Shown here piece by piece: positions 12,481 to 24,600 of a DNA stretch of 64,000 nucleotides (position 1 is the first letter of the stretch; every line of letters begins with the position of its first letter). Both the position numbers and the translations under genes were made by a program. The notes beneath the pieces were generated by a model. That model saw only the letters and a program-made list of their open reading frames with translations. It did not search any database and had not been told where the DNA came from. Source of the stretch: Branchiostoma floridae (lineage: Eukaryota; Chordata; Leptocardii; Amphioxiformes; Branchiostomatidae); NCBI RefSeq assembly GCF_000003815.2, contig NC_049983.1:8971470-9035469 (forward strand). Direction: 5' to 3'.

Positions 12481-13027
12481 GCGTTCGGGGCTATTACGCC
12501 CCGGAAAGGTTGCATAAACTTAAGATATACTGAAACATCATAGGAACAGTACAACACATTATTTCAGAATATCCAGTAACTTTACGATCATGCTAAATAC
12601 CTAATATTTAACGTTTCCTGTCCGTTTTAACCCCGAAAATGCTTACTCGGTAAGGCTACATTTTGTGAAAGCTTTTCAAAGACTTTCCTGTATAAATCAG
12701 ATGACACAAGTATCACAACAAATACATTATGTGTAGGAACAGATCATGTTAACGTCAAGGGGCAAATCAATATGCATTTGTCTCTTAGTCTTACCAAGGA
12801 AGTTTTAGCTCACTACAACCTCATTGGTCTTCACAAAAAGTGAAGCTCGAATGAAGCCAAAGTTAAACAGTTCACTGTCAGATCCAATAATATCAAGCCC
12901 AAGTCAATAACATCATAACAAAACTGATCAGTTTAAATGTACAACATCAAATGTACAGTATCCGACACAAGTCTAACGTTATAAACCATACAATCAATAT
13001 TCGTAGGATAAAAATGTCATTACGAAA

Positions 13028-13355
13028 TCAGTACGACAGTCCATTTTCAAGTCCTCTATAAGTCCGTATCGTGTTGACTGTGGAATCATCGTCCGGGGCG
13101 CCCTCTTCTGCGTCTTTGTGGTAGTGGGCGATCATTGGCGACGGAAGATGCTCTGGCAAGACCCCGCAATATCGACGGCACGTCTCGAGGACAGTCCGCT
13201 CCATTGCATAGTCCAGGCACCGTCCGTCTTCAGAGTAGAAACAGTTCTAGCAGGATACAACGGCACCAGGCACAGACTGTCGTAAGTGTTACCAGGAGGT
13301 AGGCCTCGGTCGTCGGCATGGCAGGACAGGCGATTGGGAAACAGAGGCTCAGCGG
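13028..13355 (-). other. Possible exon remnant inside the transposon
   Basis: The reverse strand shows a pyrimidine-rich acceptor (TTTTCTATTCCAG) ending at 13356. One frame is then open to a TGA at 13132. A second frame is open from 13246 to a TGA at 13028 and contains the Cys-spaced segments GRCLDYAMERTVLETC and RRYCGVLPEHLPSP. The two overlap, so at most one is real, or a frameshift joins them. I recognise no family. It could be a terminal exon of a captured or element-encoded gene, or chance. Confidence 0.25.
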
Positions 13356-14315
13356 CTGGAATAGAAAAAAACGGCTAGTAACTGCCCCGAACATGTAAAA
13401 TTATTCAAACAACACGGCCATAAAAATCACAGCAGGACAAGACGGGGACAAAGGCAGGAATCTAGAGTCGGCTATCATCAAAGGGTGCGGGCCACACAGA
13501 TGGCACAGATAAGGACCCCCAGAGAACGAATGGAATTTTATATGCACACAATCACATTGGTCCTAGTGAGGAGATTACAGTTTCTCCTTGGTTCTATTAA
13601 AGATTTAGCCAGCCAAAACAACAGGACAGGAAAGTTTAGAAGCAGCCGTTACGGCACATACAGCACAAAATAATATGAGAATTTAACTAACTATGGAACG
13701 GGCAATTTGTAAATAAACCGGAGATGACACGCGGCGGTTCCAGCTGAAAGAGAAGTGATCTATCATACAACAATCTTTACAAAGAGATCACACTACTAAG
13801 TATTAAATACACAAAACACTAGGAAGGGATAACAGACATTGCTGACAGACATATACGGAACTAAGAACGGTAACTGCTATGTATATACAATCTATGAGAG
13901 CTACACTACTCACTTCTTGGTCCGGTAACGGCTAGCGGCAGCGGCAAGTGAGATTCAAATCTAGTTTCAAACCTAACTGCTGTCACCAGCTGGTCTACTA
14001 TTGGTCTAGTCAAGTCATGTGACTTCCTAATATAGTCTTGTTACCTAAGGACTCCTCCAGATGGTTCCAAGCAAGTTAGTGTCATCCATCATGCCTGTTT
14101 CACGGAAACACATGGCATTGTGCATTATTTTTGTGAATAAATGCATCATGTACTTACCAGTTTCAAAGTTGTACACAGCAGCAAGCACTGTGGCGCGGTG
14201 TAGGCTGTTATCTGCAACGACTGCCCCAGTAGGCGCACCGTTGACATGCCAACGTACTGGTCTGCTCGGCACTTTGAACAGCTTGCATAACCGCTTTACG
14301 AGTAAAGTTGCCTTG

Positions 14316-14835
14316 TGATATTGTCCGGATATGGGCCATTCCCACACAGCAACGCTGGTATTCAATATCATGAGTGACTTTTTGTCATGATATTGTCCGG
14401 ATATGGACCTATCCCAAACTGCACCGCTGGTGTGGAGTGTTTTGACTGAACTTTTTCAAGATATTGTCCGGATATGGACCTATCCCAAACTGCACTGCTG
14501 GGGTGGAGTGTTTTGACTGAACTTTGTTCAAGATATTGTCCGGATATGGACCTATCCCAAACTGCACTGCTGGGGTGGAGTGTTTTGACTGAACTTTGTT
14601 CAAGATATTGTCCGGATATGGACCTATCCCAAACTGCACTGCTGGGGTGGAGTGTTTTGACTGAACTTTGTTCAAGATATTGTCCGGATATGGACCTATC
14701 CCAAACTGCACCGCTGAGGTGGAGTGTTTTGACTGAACTTTATTCATGATATTGTCCGGATATGGACCTATCCCAAACTGCACCGCTGGGGTGGAGTGTT
14801 TTGACTGAACTTTGTTCAAGATATTGTCCGGATAT
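14316..14835 (+). repeat. 72-bp minisatellite, about 7 copies, inside the CACTA-like element
   Basis: The unit begins ATATTGTCCGGATATGGACC and includes CCCAAACTGCACYGCTG and GGAGTGTTTTGACTGAAC. Copies start near 14318, 14390, 14461, 14533, 14605, 14677, 14749 and 14821. The period is 72 (24 codons), so repetitive open frames appear on both strands. These are repeat artefacts, not proteins. Confidence 0.9.
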
Positions 14836-15873
14836 GCAAAGAAACAATAATACTTGACTCATAATTGTTACCATCGCAAAGATTGCTTTCTGTGTCATTT
14901 GATTGTAAATGTCGATGTCAGTATATTTGCACATGTGTATGGAAGCTTAAGCTTCAATTAACAGAAAATTAAAGAGTAAACATACATTGACATCGGGCAT
15001 ACTCGTTGTAGAATAAAAACACATATACAGAAGCAAAAACGTTAATGACGTGTATTTGACAAGATAGGAAACCTTTTTAAGGATACCCAACAAAACAATC
15101 TCAGATTCATGTATGACAAGAAAAGTAATTTGTTAACCATTAAGTTGTCCGAAAACTGATCTCTGGAATGTTTCTGTTTTGGACATCTGTCGTAAATGGA
15201 ACGGAATATGAATTCGGAAGGAGCGAAAATTTCGGCAAAAAAATGCAGTCTTATTTGTTCAGATGCGCAATAAAACAATCACCGATTCACAATTCACGTA
15301 TAGAATACCTTTATCGGTAACGGTCAGAATATGCTAACTTCGAATCTGTCCTAAAACTAATCCATGGAATATCTGTCGCGGATATGTCTCATAAATGGAA
15401 AGAAAAGAAAATAGTATGAATTCGAAAACATGAAACGTCCCTGACACGTATTCGGAAGAACGGGAAATTCTATCCGTCCGGGCATGTGCTGAAACATTTC
15501 ATGACTCATGATATTCTGAGACATAATGAATTGAAAATGTCATCTGACAATGGCCCAGAAATAATGCACATCATGCTTCGTGCAAACTCCTAATTTGTCC
15601 GGGTATTCCTTATCGAAATATATGGACCTTGGATATATAAAAAATGTAGAACATATCACGTATTCGGAGGCAAGAAACGTCAATGGCGCGTATCTTGAAA
15701 AGCAGGAAAGTCTTATTTGTCCGGATACACAACAAGACAATTCCTGACTCATGATATTTCCAGATATGGGAAATATTGAACATCGTGCCCGGACACAGTC
15801 CGAATATTTAGCATGTCCAAAAATATGTCAACTCCGACTTTGTCCGGAAATCACACCCTTTCGCACAGTGGTG

Positions 15874-18559
15874 TCTTTACCATCTGTTCTTTGAGTTAAC
15901 ATCTTTTCAAGACGTCTTTTCTTTAAGAACCGCCCGTTGCCAGTCTCCAGTTCCGGAAGGCGGTCTCTTACGGTTAATTGTTTGTCTGCCGCCTTTACTT
16001 AACACAAACACCTAGCACTGGTAAAACGGTCGTGCAATATGGGATTCTCATATATATATGCTGTAATCTTGAACGGATTCCAAGAAAACGCTCCTGGACT
16101 TTTAAGACTCTTTGAGAATCTCAAAAGCAGAGTGTATGCGTCATTATTATTTTTTGATGTTGTTGTTTCTGAGTTGTACGTGTGTGGCACGCCGCATCCC
16201 CAGGGTGGAAGTGGACTTGAACTTGGAAAGAACCACATATGGAGAACCGTTGAACTTGGGACTGGTGAACTTTAGACTGTGATTCACCGAGACCGGGCAC
16301 TGTGGGGACATCCCCGGGTTACTCCACTGCCGTACCCTGCCAATGTCTTCCCCTCCTAGATCCCATTCTTATCCTCCTGTTAAAAAGAGCTATTTTAGTC
16401 CCACTAATCTTCGACTTATTGCCGTTTTCGTGTGAAAGATTTCAAGAACACAGACGGATTTGTGAAGAGAAAGGCTTAGGAAGCCCCTTTTGGTAATCCC
16501 GTTTAGCTCTTTGTTGAATAGACTGTTCTTGGCCGTGCACCAAAACACCAGCATCTCTTGTAATAATAACGAGAAGCGAAAGTGTGACGGAAACTTCGTC
16601 CCTAGTGCTTAACAGGGTCTTAAGATTTTGGCCACGGAGTGTCTTAAAATGCTATATATACGTCTTTTGCAGTAAACCTTCTTCCTCTTTACTAAAACCA
16701 TGGGACCTACGCCCGAGACTGAGTTTCAGCTGCGTGTACCAAAAATAGCCGCCAACTTTTAAAGGACAAAGACCTGTGCCACGGTCGAGCTATATGCAGA
16801 CACATGTTTTATAAGGTTTACGGCGCCTATTTGTGTCTTATGTATATGTGTAGTTCAAATCTCTGACCCAGTTGCCTATGTGTAACGTGGAGTGAAAGTT
16901 TCCCCATTCCCCTTCGTCTGTAACGGGGCAACGCAGACTTCCATGGACGCACACAGATATTTCGGCCTTCTTTGTCGCTTTAATCTGACCCTGTGTAGGC
17001 CAACAAATTCCCCTGAAAAACGGGTTTTCACAGGAGATGACAAGTATGTCTAATGGATGACACTGGCAGTCTAGAGGCTTTATCCGCCGACATCTCCTTT
17101 CAGGCTCTGACGATGTTACAATGATTAACTCAATCACTCGACAATGGCCGGCAACCATAGCAAATGCTCTCTCGCAGATACAATGTTCACTGACATTAAG
17201 TGAGAAGAAAGGAGGAAAGGCTACCTCCCAGTAGGACACCTTGTGGGTTCGCGCTCACAACCGTAGCGGCGAATCGGGGACCGGTAACATGCGCCGCGTA
17301 CAAGGTGATGAAAGGCAGGCTTACGTCAGATGACGTAGGACTTCACCAGCGTGCCAAATTGTTAAGGAAACTCGCCCGGTCACCGATCGACTTTTAATCG
17401 TCACGAAATGGGGGAGGAGTCCGCGTGATAGACAGCTCTTTTATAACCTTTCTGCAAGCGCCGGGGTGAAACAAATTATTCTTTTTGGTCACCAAAGGTC
17501 AGGGTAGACCGTGCCTGCGTATCTGTTCTCGATATAGCCTGGCCCTATATAAACGCGCAGACACTACAGCCGTGGTCACATTTAGTGTTATGTGCACCGG
17601 CTCCCAGTCAGCTAGCTGTGGGGTTGGATTAAAACCGAAGGGTTTGCTCGCGACAATCAGAGTTCACGTGTACCCACACGGAGTTACTACATCGGTGAGT
17701 GAGTATGTTTTGGGTATGGTTACGCTCTTGTGTACTTTCTTATTGCTTGTGAGGAAGGGTGTTTGATACTACGAACTACGCGGGTACTTCGGTTTAAATC
17801 GTACGGTGCCTAAGTTGTATTGGGCGGTCCCATTTACGCAAACGGTGATTCCGGTGTGCGCGGGACAGCAGCACTTAGTTTGTAGAATTTGACAGTGTTC
17901 AATTTGTAATTGATGATCCCCCCTCAAGAATTGTTTTATTCCAGGTACTTCGCGTATGAATCATGTCAATGTAGTCCTTCCGTAAGTTGTAGGGAGGCCT
18001 CGTGTGCGTAGATAGTGGTTCTGGCGTATTAGGGACGGCGATAAGCTTGTAGAATTTGGCACCGGTGACTACCGTGTCCCTGTAGTGTAAAGCTGAGACC
18101 TTGGACGAGCCTGTTAACGTGTGAAATGGATCCGTCGCGCTGCGAACGCTCTCTCACCCACAGGAACCTACCCCTGGGTGTCTCTCCGTGGTCGGCTGCT
18201 AGTCTAAGCCGGATATTTCTTGTTTAATCATAGACGACACATCGCACAAACAATGTTTTCAATTTGCGATGGTTTAGGATAAATAACCGGGTTCTTTGCC
18301 TTCGCGGCACCAGTTCGGTTCCCAACGCCGCCTGTGTTTTCGCTGCCCCACGGCACTGCTTGTGTAGTTGTGGGTTCGGCACAACAATTACCACTTGGAG
18401 GAATTCGAGTTATTCTTTGGTAGCATTGAAACCAGTCTCACGTCCAAGACCCGGTCACGTGCAGGCTGTCAGCCGGCACCAGAGGTACCATAACCGTTTC
18501 CATCCTTCCCCCATTCGCAGGCTTGACGGGTGAGGGCGCAGGCAGTCCCGACGACAAGC
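15874..18559 (+). other. Upstream region of the ADAMTS gene
   Basis: No further gene is supported. The last ~300 bases before the ATG (18264-18559) hold a short upstream open frame ending shortly before the signal-peptide exon, which fits a 5'UTR. The 133-codon reverse frame at 16838-17239 has no recognisable domain. Confidence 0.4.
17321..17553 (+). promoter_or_regulatory. Candidate promoter: paired CRE half-sites and TATA box
   Basis: TATATAAA at 17546-17553 lies about 1 kb before the ADAMTS start codon. About 210 bp upstream is TTACGTCAGATGACGTA (17321-17337), two TGACGT half-sites in opposite orientation, which fits CREB/ATF binding. No transcript start can be seen from sequence, so the link to ADAMTS is inference. 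Confidence 0.25.
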
Positions 18560-18628
18560 ATGAGGCACGCGGCACGAATCTTAGTCTTCTTCGCTTCTCT
18601 GGTGTGGACGGCGGGCCCGTCTTGCACG
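18560..18628 (+). CDS. ADAMTS exon 1: signal peptide
   Basis: The ATG at 18560 opens [20 protein letters not shown], a basic N-terminus followed by a hydrophobic core: a good signal peptide. The donor GTGAGT starts at 18629 and the exon ends in phase 0, matching exon 2 across a 4.4 kb intron. That intron may still hide another exon. Confidence 0.65.
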
Positions 18629-21600
18629 GTGAGTACACACATAACATTTCTTCAGCTTTACTTCATATGGCTGCTCTAGTTTAAGTCGGTAAACAGCATT
18701 TTGTCGTGTTCTCGCACAGCGGGTACAAATGTTCTTATATGGTAGACCAGGCCGGCATTGTAGGTTAGGCAAGAGTTACATTGAGAAAGAAAATTAGGAA
18801 TAATGTTTGAGTGATTTGTTGGGAACACTACAGAATTGCTAGAAAAAAGGAACAGTTTTTGTTGTGAAAAACAAGTTCTCGAGCAGAGCAGGTCTGTGAG
18901 ATCTCCGACCGTCATGAGTTATCATTGCGCTCGGGGGCATGTAGCGAGGGCGGCCGGGAATGGTTGGCTGGGTGTCGGGGTCGGCCGGACAAGTGCCGAC
19001 AGGTGTAGCGCGCTGACAAACACGGGCTCCGCTCCATCAATCATCCATCTCCCTCCTCGTCATACCCATCTGCCGTGAGTTTAGCCTGGCATTCACGGCG
19101 TCATCGCAAAGATATAACAGCTTTGAACTGGCGCTAGCTGCCACTGCCAACACAGACCAGAACGTATCGGCAACTGTATGCTTTTTTGTAACGTTATGCC
19201 CGGTCTCACTAAATACCGAAAAGAACCAACGAATACCGAAAACAGCCTCCAAAATACCGAAAAGAACCAAGTAATACCGAAAACAGCCTCCAAAATACCG
19301 AAAAGAACCAAGTAATACCGAAAACAGCAAAAAATTACGAAAAGTACCGAAAAGTACCGAAAACGTTATCTCGTCTCACAAGACCACAGTCGCCAGGAAG
19401 TTTGCAAACGTGGGGAGAAAAACGACACCGACGTTTTTTGTTACCACGTCCTTTAGATTGCAAAGGAAAATAAACACCATCTCTCCTCAGTTTAAACAAT
19501 AATCATAGCCCTTGCCCCCTTTGTGAAACTTGTTGACTTTTACACACTTCGAGTTGATAAACAAATTTGCCCCACCACTTGGACTGAATGAAGTACTTAT
19601 GTCTTGTTTATCTTTTGTACTGAGTACGGGTGCTCCTAGCGGGGATCGTCACATCTTTCTCCTGTGTTCTTCTATCCGTAGCACTGTGCTATCGATAGAA
19701 GGATACAGGAGAAAGATGTGACGATCCCCGCTATACCAGTACATGTTCTAGCTTGTGTATTAGGATTGTTCAAGGCAAGATGAAATAGAGGAAAGACAGC
19801 AAAACTGTCGCATCCTCCATGTGTCTTTTTTTCCTTGGGTATTAGACCAAGTCCTATGCCTCTATTGTGATGCAGATTCGTAAGAGAGCAAATTGGTTCT
19901 CTCCCAGACAAAGAAAAAACGTTTTTGAGTGTAATAGCAAAGGCCTTTTCTGTCACTGAAAAGAAGCGAAGCGTTTCAGCAAGCAGTTTACCCGGAGACC
20001 TAACCGCAAATACAACGCAGAGGACAAGTGAACTCACGTGCTATGCGCATGTCGTTTGGGAATGACGTCACGGTCATGCCCTTGACTTTGTGGTCTAGCA
20101 GGATATGCTGCATTTCAAACATAAGGACAACGCCTTTTATGTATTATTCTGAGGAAAAAAAATTAAAATCTGTCCCATACAATCATCCAACAAGCCTAGA
20201 GCACGTTCCCTTCCGGTAGTTGCCGCCTTCGCCAATAATACGTCTCTAAGCACTATGAAAGGTTCCGGCTTGTATTGGAAATCTCTTTATGTGTTTTTTG
20301 TTTGTTTGTTTCTTTTGTTCATCAAGCTCTCTATATTTCAGGTTTTCAACTACTCTAAAAGAACAAAGAGAAAACATGACTAAATAGAGATTTCGACAAA
20401 AAAGACGCCCTGAACAGGTCAGGGCCTAACCTCTGCTTGGAGAGTAGCGACAACAATCGCAATACTTCCGTACATAACTAAGTTTCGGCATTAGAACTCG
20501 TGGGAAACAGACAGACTTTCTATCAACAAAGTTGTTTCGGGTTTCATTTCGTCGGATAAGGAATTCCAGAGACAACATCAAAGTCCTATCAACTTATTAC
20601 TGCTATCACTCACTGATTGGACGATCGTGCGTTACTTCGGTTTCAGATTGTTTTGTTCATGTTTTAATCTTAAAGCAGATACAGGGTTCGGCTTAGTGTT
20701 TAACACGATGTTGAGGCTTTTTATATGTTTTTCCATTGATCAGCGTTTTGTTTTTTTAGAAAATGCATGAAATGCCTCCAAAATCGCGTAAAACATTGAG
20801 TCGCTCCCCACATCTGCTTGGAGATAACCATGCATGTGTTGTTCTATGTCATACCGGGGCGCACTACCCCCAAAACTGGGCACTTTTCCAAACCGAAGCG
20901 GCTTGTTTTAAGTTTCACCCAATTATCGTCGAAAAATCTTGATGAACTGTCATCCCAACCTCCCAAATGTCGTCTGTACGCCAGGGAGCTCAGTACCCGT
21001 AACCTGATGGCTAGCTGATATCTCTGCGTACTGTCTGGGCTTTTAGGTCGGCCCGATCAAAACAACCTCACCTACGTCACTGTTCCGTCACACTTGACGG
21101 GACGACTTTTATGTGTGCCACCAAGGAGCTTTAAAACCTCCTGGCTGCCCCTGACGTCATCCGATAAGGGCCTAGGTGATAGTAAATAGCCCGCACTGTT
21201 GAACAGCACTCTCCAAGCAGAGTCTAGGCTTCTGTTTGATCAAGGATATTCATATAACGTCCTTGGTTTCATTTAGGCGTCATTAAGCTCTTTTAGTCGG
21301 GCTTTATATTTTGTCAATTCTTTTCTTTTTGTCCGCCAGAAAGAAAACCTGACCAAACAAAATAAAAAAAGGTAGACAAAAAACGCTTAAAAGACGTCAA
21401 AAACACGACAGAAGCTAACCTATGCTTGGAGAGTAGCTGAAAAGGGTAATACTTTCCCGCCAAATGTTGCAAAAAGTTCGGTTCTGGTTGTGTTTTGTTG
21501 AACGTGTACGTACATACGCCAGCATTAAAGGTGTTGCTTTACGAAATATATTCTTCATGGGTGGGGTTTTCTACCTGGTATCCTTAAGGAGGTTAGAATA

Positions 21601-24600
21601 TTCATTTTTTTAACCTCCTTGGTATCCTGGTGTCACCCCTCTGAGGATGAACTGAACTGATCTGAACCCAACCCCTACCACCTCGTTCCATGATTGATTC
21701 ATATGGTCATTAGATGACGGAATCAAATCCAAAGGCTTTCTACCTACACGCGATACCATCTGCATCATTGTAGAACTGAGAGCGTGCAATGTACCATCCT
21801 GTAGGCTAGTAAATCCCCATAGTTCAGAAACGGCAAGGAAACTTGTTAACCATTAGTATACTAGATGTGAGAGCCAGACCTTTTCGTTCACGGGGATCTT
21901 TAAAGTTTGTCTTAATGAGCAGAATAATTGAGGAACCCTTCTAAGAAATGACCAGCCGGTCTTATCGCTCCCTTCTTGTTCCTTCTGACGTCATCTTACA
22001 ACAGAGGCGTTGGTCTGTAACAACAAACAGTCCGCCTAAGCGTGACAGGAACGACTTGCGGTCCTTTCACACAGCGAGACTTACTGCATGCTTCCAGCAT
22101 TCTTTCACTAAACCCAACTTGGGAGATGTTTTCCTTGCTATACACGCCTTGTGGCCGGGGGAAAAACCTCGACAGAAAAGGCAAGGAAGTCATAACCTTG
22201 TGCCAAACTTGACTTGAATGATTCCAAGTCTTTCTTGTCCCCAACATTTACTTCGCTGTCGGAAACCCCGAGCGACAAATCCGGATGTGAAAACGAACAA
22301 CTCTTACCGGTATACCAATGACCTCGAGGAAAAACATCGTAACTTAAAAGCTAATTTCCCAAATGATGTACGAAGTCTGAACATTCAACTCGCTTAAAGC
22401 ATGCTAAAAGTCTTACCAACTACTAACAAATGACCGCTGGTTTACCCGTCAATGTTTTTAAAACGTATTCTAAGAAGAGCTATGACGTTAAATTTTCACA
22501 CATCGCTGCATCTGTTCTTTATAACACTAAAAGTTACATTCGCCATCCTTGGCACATCACTTGTCCTCTGATATGCCAGAGCCCATGAGAAAGAAACCTT
22601 GGCGGTAGGTGGTCGCTTTCCTAAGACTTCGAGCCTGCCGTCACAGTCAGCCATCGTGTTATCTTCTGCACGGAGCTTGCACGAAATGTGAAAGAAGCCT
22701 CCAAGAAGAAGGATATTCCGAGAAAGGTGACGGGACTGCTGTAGGCACCACGAGACTTGTGTACATCACGCAATATGCCAGGGTTCAGGCGGGAGAAAAG
22801 GATTCCTCCTCCGGGCCAGGAGAGTTGCCGTCCCTCGTGGCTACTCGAAAAGAGAAAGGTGTCTACCCGTAACGTTTGCGTGCGAGAGCCTAGAAGTTAC
22901 GCCAGCAAACTCCAATATAATTCTGGGTTTAAAGGATTAAGACTACAAATTTCACTATTCTCTTGCACTCACCAATATCTATTATTTCTCCCTATAGATG
23001 AGAGTGTCACCAAGAATACACCAACACATGACAAGAGACGAAATGAAGTTGCATTTAGGAACTGATGACCTACTTGGAAGTGAGTACGAGAAAATAGCCT
23101 GATTTATAGGGCATGTCAAATTAAGTCTACTGATACGTTAGTCTGGTGGGTTCACAGCGCCCTTGTCCTTTCTCACCATAGATAAGCGCTAGAATGTTTT
23201 ATTTCTGAACTCTGTCATGCTTCGTTAGCAGCTAACATTGGATACAGCGCAGCTTCCAATAGAGCTACTAGCGTGGCATTTCCAAGTTTAAATCCAGTAT
23301 CCTTTCCTTGTAATTCTTTATCCACGACACCAAAAATGGGAAACGACCAAAAATGAAGAGTCAGCGCCAGCTTAAGCTGTCCTATCTTTTGGCAAAGGAA
23401 GAAAGCAAGGAGATTATCATCTAGTCAAGCAAAAGCCTGGGAGATAGACTTGTGCATGGTTTAAGGGGCAACGTTGTGATGACTAAGAACTATACATCAC
23501 TTTATCGTGTAGCCGCCGACGGTGCAATAGAAGAGGAACGGAAGTCCCGAACATTTATCTTGTCAGGGTAAACAATAGGTGTGTTACAAACAAAAGGACC
23601 ATTGACGTCATCAGGATTACTCATGACGTAGTCGACTTTTGTAGCAACCGTTATGTCAAACACCAAGAAGTGGAGAAAGAAAAATTGATTAGCTACATGT
23701 AATTTATCTTATATTCTCACTTCTACTTCAGTTCCAGAATACGACGTATTTGTCCCACAAGAAGTTGACCTGCCAGCTGATTTGACCAGATCTGCCGGAT
23801 GCCGTGACGACAGAGGCTGTGGAGATGGCGACAGACGGTTCTACTCCGTCCAACTCTTCGGCACCAAACATCTGTTGAACCTCACCCGAGACATGTCTGT
23901 GGCGGCGGCCGGTCTCCGGGTCGTGGGTACGAACGGGGAGGTCATCCCTCGGACTCTGGATTGTTTTTTCACGGGAGAGGTACAAGGGTTGCCGGGCAGC
24001 AGCGTAGCCCTCAGCACCTGCAATGGTCTGGTACGTATTCATTCCTAATTCCTTACGTTTAACACCGAAAAAAATTAGCACAGAAAAAAGACAAGCAAAG
24101 GTTATCCTTTCTTAAAGACCAGGCATGTCGAATTCATCACTGAATCCATTCCCGAGCTGACTCAATAGAATTCGTTGCACAAAGAAACAGCATGTTACCC
24201 GCGCTAAGGCCGCCTAAAAATAGTTAAGGGCATTGTTTGGTCTAAAAATACACGCAGAAAGGATTATGCTGATCGCGTTTGGCACCTTCTCTGCTGCAGC
24301 ATGGAGTGGTGGTGGCTTCTGGAGAGGATTTCGTCATCACGCCGATGTCTGGGGGATTGTCGCTTCGCAGCCGGCATCCAAGGTCGGCGAACGGGCAGAC
24401 GGGGAAACCACACATCGTCTACAGGAGAAGTTCTCAGGCGCTGGACGATGTGACGGCTTTATCGGAACATGGTCTTCACAAAGGTACCTAAAAGATGTTG
24501 CTTGGTAGTGTTGTTAGCAAGCAGTTTAACGCGTATTTTTCTTGTCTTGCGAAAACTTTTTAAGAACTTTCTAAAAAAATACCTGTTTAGGCCAACAACT

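Larger units (their letters stand above)
11992..15870. mobile_element. CACTA (EnSpm)-like DNA transposon, probably non-autonomous
   Basis: The 29-bp termini are inverted copies with one mismatch. The left begins CACTGTGCGAAAGGGTG at 11992 and the right ends CACCCTTTCGCACAGTG at 15870. GTG directly flanks both sides (11989-11991 and 15871-15873), a 3-bp target duplication. CACTR-type termini with 2-3 bp duplications and repetitive subterminal regions are hallmarks of the CACTA superfamily. Here TCCGGATAT motifs recur from both ends inward. No recognisable transposase is seen in the 3.9 kb, so it is probably a deletion derivative. Chapaev elements also start CACTR but make 4-bp duplications, which does not fit. 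Confidence 0.75.

Noticed and set aside
14409..14819. 136-codon repetitive open frame, with a mirror frame at 14474-14749
   Set aside because: Produced by a 72-bp tandem repeat whose length is divisible by three; both strands are open and the peptides have no known fold.
16838..17239. 133-codon reverse open frame
   Set aside because: No recognisable domain, no splice context and no codon pattern like the two real genes.
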